Positions 18,401-24,664 of a DNA stretch of 28,171 nucleotides are shown piece after piece. The position numbers were made by a program, and so were the translations under genes. The notes under the pieces are model-generated. The model searched no databases. It saw only the letters and a program-made list of their open reading frames with translations, and was not told the DNA's origin. The DNA is from Aureococcus anophagefferens (Eukaryota; Sar; Pelagophyceae; Pelagomonadales; Pelagomonadaceae), in the NCBI RefSeq assembly GCF_000186865.1, contig NW_008705581.1, positions 252,685-280,855 of the forward strand. The letters run 5' to 3'. How positions within the stretch are numbered: the stretch's first letter is position 1; every line of letters begins with the position of its first letter.

Positions 18401-19186
18401 CTTGACCGTCTTGTGCGTCGCCGCCGCGAGCACCTCGCACGCGCCGCCGAGCAGGCCGCCGACGAAGGACCGGCCGTGCGCGTGCTTGACGAACGCCGGC
18501 GCCGCGGCCGTCCGCGCGAGGAGCCCCAAAAGCGTGCCCGAGGACCCGTCGCCGAAGTCGATGAGGTCGACCATGCCCTGGGCCTTGAGCGCGCGCCGCA
18601 CGTCGCCGCCCGTCGCGTCTTCTCCCAAAGACCGCAAAAGGACGTAGGGCAGGAGGCGCGGCGCGACGCCCGACGCCTTCGCCGCGCCGCCCGCGGCCCA
18701 TAAAGCCTCGCCCGCGGCGGCGACGGCCTCCTGGGCCGCGTCGCCCGCGTCGCCGAGCTCGAGCTCGAGGAGCGCGTCGCAGAGCGCGACGCCCGCGCCG
18801 AAGCAGTCGTCGAGCGCCTTGCCCTTGGCCGCGCCGACGGCGGCCCTGACGGCGTCGGCCGCGCGGTGGACCGCGGCCGCGACCTCGGCGGCGAAGGCGC
18901 CCGACGCGCTCGTCGCGGCCTCGGAGGCGACGATGGTCCGCACGTAGCTCGCGATCGACGGCGCGCGGCCGAAGACGACGGTCCGTTCGCCGTCGAGCTC
19001 GTTGAAGAACTCGACGGCGGCGACGACGTCCGGCGGCGTGCCGTAGTTGTTCTCCGCGTCGGAGTCCTCGGTGTTCATGGCGGGCGCGTCCATCGCGGGC
19101 GTGTTGTCTCCGTCGCTGTCCTCCATCGCGTTCGGTTCACCCTCCGTCGCGTTCTCGGCTCCAACGGGAAGAATTTCACCAGCCAT
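15450..19186 (-). CDS. Condensin-2 complex subunit G2-like HEAT-repeat protein, two exons
   Basis: Exon 1 is 19186-18179 (336 codons) and exon 2 is 17978-15450, giving 1178 residues, similar to animal NCAPG2. The ATG at 19186 gives MAGEILPVGAENATEGE. The first ~60 residues are acidic. The segment straddling the junction, GRPG then VDGTIERVYAPLLWRHL, leads into ANPxxRxxA-like text and a run of HEAT repeats (LEDQLERLRCACVDDASPDVRAAA, then SRYWDALP and VREAAVKGLAELAE), which resembles the conserved N-terminal block of condensin-II G2. Middle: a basic KKPKKKSRKRR stretch (possible nuclear signal) beside an acidic EEDEEDSDDDDE run. C-terminal half: Ala-rich helical repeats with a polyserine tract. 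Condensin II shapes mitotic chromosomes in the nucleus. Family assignment rests on pattern memory; condensin-I G or another HEAT protein is the alternative. The start is head-to-head with the EF-hand/LETM1-like gene. Confidence 0.7.
17979..18170 (-). mobile_element. Introner IE-6 (family B) in the condensin-like gene
   Basis: In the gene sense this 192-bp element begins CAGGGCAGCAAAAG and ends CCTTTTCCTGCCCAG. The duplication, gene sense GTCGACGG, is identical at 18178-18171 and 17978-17971. Exact splicing removes 18178-17979 (200 nt) as a GT-AG intron, the only GT among the seven introners. The core at 18085-18104 is on the minus strand, in the same sense as the host gene. The element matches IE-7 over most of its length, with about 25 extra bases near the 5' end. 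Confidence 0.92.
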
Positions 19187-19267
19187 CGTTGGCCGTCGCA
19201 AACGGCTTACTAGGGCTACACCGTAGGCTAGGCTAGGCTACCGCAAGGCCGAGAACATAAGAAAACG
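19187..19267. promoter_or_regulatory. 81-bp bidirectional promoter with a TAGGC repeat
   Basis: The condensin-like gene (minus, ATG at 19186) and the EF-hand/LETM1-like gene (plus, ATG at 19268) start only 81 bp apart. The space holds three tandem TAGGC units at 19224-19240 and a short AT-rich stretch (AACATAAGAAAACG) before the plus-strand ATG. With both 5' UTRs inside it, the core promoter must be tiny or shared. Confidence 0.6.
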
Positions 19268-20581
19268 ATGGCAGTCGGGGCAGCCCTCCTGTTCCTCCTC
19301 GTCGCGCGCGCCCGCGCGCTCACGGCCCACGCGACGCGGCTCCGGGCGCTCCGCGACTGGGCCGTCGCGTCGGAGGCGCTGCCGGTTCGAAGTGCCCTCA
19401 CGTCCCTGGAGCTCGGGGAGCGCAGCAAGCGCGCGTCGGCCCTCCGCGCGGCCCTCGACGAGACCTACGACGACCTCCGGACCCTCGAGGCCGCGCAGGA
19501 CGCCAAGCCCGAGCGGGCCCGGCAGACCTTCGACGTCCTCGACCGCGACGCCGACGGCGCCGTCACGCTCGACGACGTGCTGGCGGCCGCGACCAGGGCA
19601 GCAAAAAGGCGAAATTCTCGGCCGTTTTCCACTCGTTTCGGCTGATTTTTGGACGAGCGATCATCTCTCGGAACGGTCTCGAAGCGTGGATGCTTTTTCC
19701 GGAACGCGCGCGCGCGGAACACTCACGTTGAAGCGACGTTGAATCACTCTTGTGCTGCCCAGGCCGCGACGGAGGTCCTCGACGGCGTCGACCGCGGGCG
19801 GCTCGAGGCGCGCTTCGCCGAGGCCGACGCCGACGCGTCCGGCGCGCTGGACTTCGACGAATTCGAGACCTACTGGCGGAGCCAGCAACGGCACCAGGAC
19901 GGCGACCTGGCCTCGAAGCTGACGGACCGCGCCGCGGACCTCGAGACGCTCGTGGAGCTGTCCCTCGAGCTCACGGCGGCGGCGCTCGACACGAAGCTCG
20001 TCGCGAGCCTCGGCGGCGCCGGCCAACCCGGGGAGCTCTCGGCCTTCGTCGACGAGTGGTGCGCCGTCGACGCCGAGCGGCGCGCGCTGCCCCGGCCGTC
20101 GGTCGTGCGGACGGACTGCCGGTCCTTCGTCGACGACCGCGAGGCGCTCCTCCAGCGCGCGGGCAAGCTCGCGGACGACCTGCAGGTCGCGGACCCGGGC
20201 GCCGCGCGGAGCCCCGTCACGGCCGCGCGGCGCGCGCGCGACGCGGCCAAGTCCGCGAAAGGCATGTTCGGCTTCGTGGGGCGCGGCATGCGCATCATGG
20301 GCGCGGACGTCGCGCGCGCCGGCGGCCTCGCGGCCAAGGGGCTCCGCAAGCGCGGCAAGCTCGCGCCCCAGGAGGGCGCGGCCCTCAAGCGCACGGTCAC
20401 CGACGTCGTCACGCTCGTCCCCTACGGGGCGCTGATGGCCATCCCGCTGTCGCCGCCGGGCCACGTCTTCGCCTTCACGCTCCTCCAGAAGATGGGCGCG
20501 CCCGTGCCCTCGTCCTTCACGGCCCAGCGCCAGGAGGTCGGCCGCTTCTTCGACGCCGCGCTCTCGACGACCGACGCGTGA
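19268..20581 (+). CDS. EF-hand protein with LETM1-like C-terminal domain, two exons
   Basis: Exons 19268-19585 and 19763-20581 give 378 residues. The start MAVGAALLFLLVARARAL is hydrophobic and signal-peptide-like. Two EF-hand calcium loops are visible: residues 92-103 (DRDADGAVTLDD) and 128-139 (DADASGALDFDE), both with the D-x-D-x-[DS]-G pattern; the introner falls exactly between them. The C-terminal part (about 310-360) contains LKRTVTDVVTLVPYGALMAI followed by a short hydrophobic stretch and PVPSSF. This resembles the LETM1 family signature (a KR-T-D-LVPF segment before a membrane helix and LPS-F). LETM1 proteins act in the mitochondrial inner membrane in K+/H+ or Ca2+ exchange, and plastid relatives exist. 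A hydrophobic N-terminus rather than a mitochondrial presequence would fit an ER-routed plastid protein in this lineage, but that is inference. The next gene starts 96 bp downstream on the same strand. Confidence 0.75.
19594..19762 (+). mobile_element. Introner IE-7 (family B) in the EF-hand/LETM1-like gene
   Basis: A 169-bp element starts CAGGGCAGCAAAAAGG and ends CTTGTGCTGCCCAG. The duplication GCCGCGAC is identical at 19586-19593 and 19763-19770. Exact splicing removes 19586-19762 (177 nt, GC-AG) between codons, restoring VLAAATEVLDG. The core at 19637-19656 is in the host sense. It is highly similar to IE-6, including the alternating CG run and the TTCCGGAACG segment. Confidence 0.92.
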
Positions 20582-20677
20582 GGCGTTTTTGGGGGGTAAC
20601 TTGCAGTGCTCCGAGCTCCGCCGAGTCGAAGTGGCAGAAGCGCTGATGCGCGAGAGTAAATACTCTCGACGAATCAC

Positions 20678-23600
20678 ATGATGCTGCCGCGCTCGACGGC
20701 GACGCGCGCCGCGGCCGTCGTCGCCGCGGCCGTCGTCGCCGGCGTCGCGTCCATGGCCGTCTTCGTCGGCCTGCGGCGCAAGCGCGAGCGCGTCGAGGAC
20801 AAGAAGGTCCAGAGTTTAAAGATCACGCGGTCGCCGAGCCTCGCGACGACCTTCCGGGTTAAGACCCTCCCGCAGCGATCGGCGCCGCTGTCCTTCCCCG
20901 GCGACCTCGAGGGCCCCGTCGTCGCGCCGCCGCTCGCCGCGGCGCTGCGCTTCTTCGCGCGGACGTCGCTCCGCGCGTTCCTCGACGGGTCCACGGCCGC
21001 GTCGCGCGAGGCCGCGGCGGCGGCGACGTGGACGCGCTACGGGCGCGGCGACGTCGTCTGCGCCGCCGGCGCGCCCGCCGACAGCGCGCTGGTCGTCGCC
21101 CAGGGCGTCGTCGCGCTGTCCGTCGACGGCGTCGACGACGTCGGCCGCCTCGGCGCGACGGAGTCGACGGGCCACCTCTGCGCGCTCTTCCCGTCGGCCG
21201 TGCGCCACCGCACGCTTCGGGCCGCCTGCGACAACACGGTGGTCTGCTCCGTGTCCGCGGCGTCGCTGCGGGCGCTCCAGGACGCGGACCCCGCGGGCCT
21301 GCTGCGCCACTGCGAGCGCGTGTTGAGCCGCGTCTACAAGGTCGCGACCTTCGCGCTCGAGCGCTGGCTCGAGGAGCCGCCGCTGCCCGTGCGCGCGGCG
21401 TCCATCGGCGACGACGACGTCCTCGAGGCGCTCGCGCCCTTTGGCGCGACCTACTCGCACGGCTGCGAGGTCTTCGCGGCCGACGAGGCGCCGTCGGCGA
21501 TCTTCGTGGTCCTGGACGGCGACGTCGTGCTCGAGCCGCGGCCCGCGGACCAGCGCTTCGCCGTGCTCGGGCGGGGCACGGTCTGCGGCGGCCTCGAGTT
21601 CGTGACGCGCGACGCGGCCTACGGCGCGTCGTGCTTCGTCGCGTCCGACGCCGCCGTCGTCGCGCGGCTCGACGTCGCGGCCGTCGCGGCCGTCGGCGCG
21701 CCCGCGGCGGCCGTGCTGCGGGCCGCGGCCATGGCCGCGGAGCCCACGGTGCGGCGCTGGGCGCGCTACGGCCTGAGCCGGCGGTTCCTGCGCGCGGGCG
21801 AGTCCCTCTGCCGCTGCGACGACGAGGCCGACGCGGCGTACCTCGTCCTCGCGGGCCGCGTGCGCTGCACGCACTTTGGGGCCAAGCGCTGGCACGGGCC
21901 CGGGTCGCCGCGGGGCGAGCGCGCGGGGCCGAAGACGCGGTCGACGAGCCGCGCGGCGACGACGTCCGACGTGTCGCGCGGCGGCATCGTCGGCATGCGC
22001 GAGATGCTCACGAAAAAGCCGGGCACGCGCTTCGCCATGGACGCGACGTGCGCGCGCGACACGGAGATCGTCGTGCTGCCGCGCGCGGCCGTCGACGCGC
22101 TGCCGGCGACGGGCTCCGCGGCGCTGCTGCGCCGGGAGCTGCAGCGGGCGACGCGGCGGACGGAGCCGCGGCCGTCGTCCAAGGTCACCCTAGCGTCCGT
22201 CGACGCGACGACGCTGTGCCTCCTCCCGAGCGGGCCGCGGGCGCGGCGCTACGCCCTGGGCCTCGCGCGGGCCCTCGCGTCGGCCGACGGTTTGTGCGAC
22301 GCGGTCGTCGACTGCGCGGCGCGGGGCTTTCCCAAGCGGTCCGCGCGGTCGCCCTTCGCCGACGGCGAGGCGCCGTCGGGAACCTGCGCCGTGCTCGACG
22401 GCGCCGGCGCCGTCGCGGTCTTCGGGGCGGAGGCCTTCGAGGACGTCGAGGAGCTCCGGTCCAAGGTCGCCGCGTGGACGGCCGAGGCCGAGGCGAACTT
22501 CGCGCGCGTGCTGCTCGTCGCCGACGACGCGCCGACGCCCTGGAGCCGCGTCGCCGTGGCGTCGGCCGACGCCGTCGTCGTCGTCGCGCTCGCGTCGGGC
22601 CCGCCGGACCGGGGGAGCGCGGAGCGCGCGCTGCTCTGGCCCCTCGAGGACAGGACGGGCGCGCCCGACGGCGCGCTGCCGCGCCAGCTCCTCGTCGTCG
22701 TCCACGAGGCCCGCGACGCGGCCTGGCCCAAGCCGCGGCGCACGGCGGCGTTCCTGAAGCCGCGGCCGGCGCTCGACGAGCCCGGCCACCTCCACTGCCG
22801 CTGCGCGTCCGCGGCCAGGTTCCTCGCCGCGGACTGCCGCCGCCTCGCGCGCTTCGTCGCGGGCCGGGCCGTGGGCGTCGTCCTCGGCGGCGGCGGCGCC
22901 AAGGGCCTGGGCCACCTCGGCGCGCTCCGGGCCTTCGAGTCGCTGGGCATCGAGATCGACGTCGTCGGCGGGTGCTCGCAGGGCGCGATGATCGGCGCGA
23001 TGCTCAGCCGCGAGGACGGCTGGCCCGGCGCGGGCTTCCCCGGCGGGTCCGAGCCGCTCGCGGAGACGCGGCGCCGCGCGGGCGCCTTCGCGGACGCGCT
23101 CTGCGACACGATCACCGTCGTCAAGGACTACAACGCGGCGTCGACGTCGCTGTCCTATTTCGGCGGCGGCGCGTTCGCGGGCGGCGTCGTCCGCGCCGTC
23201 GGCGACTTTGCCGTGGAGGACGCGTGGATCCCCTTCTTCTGCGTGTCCACGGACGTGCGGACCTGCGACGTCCGCGTCCACGCGTCCGGCGACCTCGCGC
23301 CGCGCGCCGTGCTCGCGTCCATGTCGCTCGTGGGCTGGTTCCCGTGTGGATTCCAACCACTGGTTTGGGGGGTCCCCACCAAACTTCAGAACTCTCTATC
23401 TCGGTCAAATCGAAGTCGATTCGGCTGATTCTTGGACGAATCGATTGCTCTCGTCGAGTTTCCGAAGCACAGCGAAAGATTCTGGTCCAAATCGTTCGAT
23501 TACGCGCACATTGAAGTCGGGTTGAAGATTTGGAATCCACACAGGCTGGTTCCCGCCCGTCTACGACGACGGGTCGCTCTTGGTCGACGGCGGCTACGCG

Positions 23601-24390
23601 GCGAACATGCCCGCGCGCGAGCTCCGGGACCTCTTCGTCGGCGACCGCGCGACGGTCATCGGCGTCGACGTCGAGTCCCAGGACACGTCGGCCTTCGCGG
23701 ACGTGCAGCCCGACGCTGTGTGGAAACCAACCACTGGTTTGGGTGGTCCGGACCAGACTTCAGAGCTCTCTAGCTCGGTCACATCGAAGTCGATTCGGCT
23801 GATTTTTGGACGAATCGATTGCTCTTGTCGAGCTCTCGAAGCCCAGCCGAAGAGCTTGTGTCGAAACATTCGAATATGCCCACATTGAAGTCGGGTTGAA
23901 GATTTGGTTTCCGCACAGGCCCTACGGCTGGCGCGAGGGCCTCGCGGGCGCGCGCGTCGTCGCGCGGAAGCTGCGCAACTACGTGCTCCCGGTGCGCCTG
24001 CGGCCCCGGCTCTGGCGCGTGCCGCAGCTCTCGGACATCTCCGCGCAGCTCCTCTACATCCGCAACTCGCAGCAGCTCCGCGAGGCGCGCGACTCGGGCG
24101 ACGTCGACTTCTACCTCCGCCTCGACTCCGTGCAGCGCTTCGACCTGACGCACTACCACGACATCGAGGAGATCGCGTCCAACGCCGAGGCCGAGGCGCG
24201 CCGCGACGCCGCGCACTGGCTCATGGAGATGAAGCCGCCCAAGGCGAAGCGCGCGCTGCGGCGGCGGTCCAAGGGCGGCGGCGCGCTCGCGGACTCGTTC
24301 CTCGCGCTCGCCGTCGAGAGCGACACGGAGGAGGCGGCGCCGCGCGGCGCGCCGCCGCCGCCCGCGCCGAGCGACCCCCTCCAGTTTTAA
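20678..24390 (+). CDS. NTE1: NTE-type patatin phospholipase (lysophospholipase) with cyclic-nucleotide-binding-like domains, three exons
   Basis: Exons 20678-23333, 23545-23707 and 23919-24390 give 1096 residues. A membrane helix (about residues 9-32) precedes an Arg/Lys cluster, as in neuropathy-target-esterase proteins anchored to the ER. Three cyclic-nucleotide-binding-like barrels follow between about residues 85 and 490 (for example YSHGCEVFAADEAPSAIFVV and RFLRAGESLCRCDDEADAAY). The catalytic patatin domain begins near residue 730: oxyanion loop VVLGGGGAKGLGHLGALRAF, nucleophile elbow GGCSQGA with S767, and the dyad aspartate D900 in VDGGYAANMPA, encoded by exon 2. YGWREGLAG after the second introner corresponds to the NTE segment YGDSLSGW. 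The family hydrolyses phosphatidylcholine and lysophosphatidylcholine. Whether the barrels still bind nucleotide cannot be judged. The tail is Pro/Ala-rich. The gene is convergent with the LRR gene. Confidence 0.9.
23342..23544 (+). mobile_element. Introner IE-4 (family A, host-sense) in the patatin gene
   Basis: A 203-bp element begins CCGTGTGGATTCC and ends GGAATCCACACAG. The duplication GCTGGTTC is identical at 23334-23341 and 23545-23552. Exact splicing removes 23334-23544 (211 nt, GC-AG) within a Gly codon and restores LVGWFPPVYDDG. The core at 23420-23439 (one change) reads on the plus strand, so the element is inverted relative to the host when compared with IE-1, IE-2 and IE-3. Confidence 0.93.
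23716..23918 (+). mobile_element. Introner IE-5 (family A, host-sense) in the patatin gene
   Basis: A 203-bp element begins CTGTGTGGAAACC and ends GGTTTCCGCACAG. The duplication is GCCCGACG at 23708-23715 against GCCCTACG at 23919-23926 (seven of eight). Exact splicing removes 23708-23918 (211 nt, GC-AG), giving DVQPYGWREG. The core is at 23794-23813. It lies 163 exon bases downstream of IE-4 and is its closest relative in the window by length and orientation. Confidence 0.92.
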
Positions 24391-24513
24391 CCGGCGAACC
24401 CATATCCTGCGGGAACCGGTCCCGGGTCGTGCAGAAGCTTACGAGCGGGCGCGCGCCGGGCGGAGGAGATCGACATGGTGGGGGGATGGCGCGCGCTGCG
24501 GTAGCTTGTGGTG

Positions 24514-24597
24514 GAGGGGCTCGTCGGGGTCTGGTGCCCGACGCGGGCCTCGGGGGAGGAGCTCGTCGGGGGCTGGCGCCCGACGCGGGCCTCCGCG
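24514..24597. repeat. Two tandem 42-bp units in the convergent 3' spacer
   Basis: Units at 24514-24555 and 24556-24597 both contain GAGG(G/A)GCTCGTCGGGG and CCCGACGCGGGCCT with few differences. They lie between the stop of the patatin gene (24390) and the stop of the LRR gene (24665), in a 274-bp spacer with no gene of its own. Confidence 0.7.
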
Positions 24598-24664
24598 GGC
24601 GCGGGTCGTTGGGACCTCGGCGCTCGCGTGCTTGAACTTGCTTGGTGGAGTGTGTTGCGACTCC

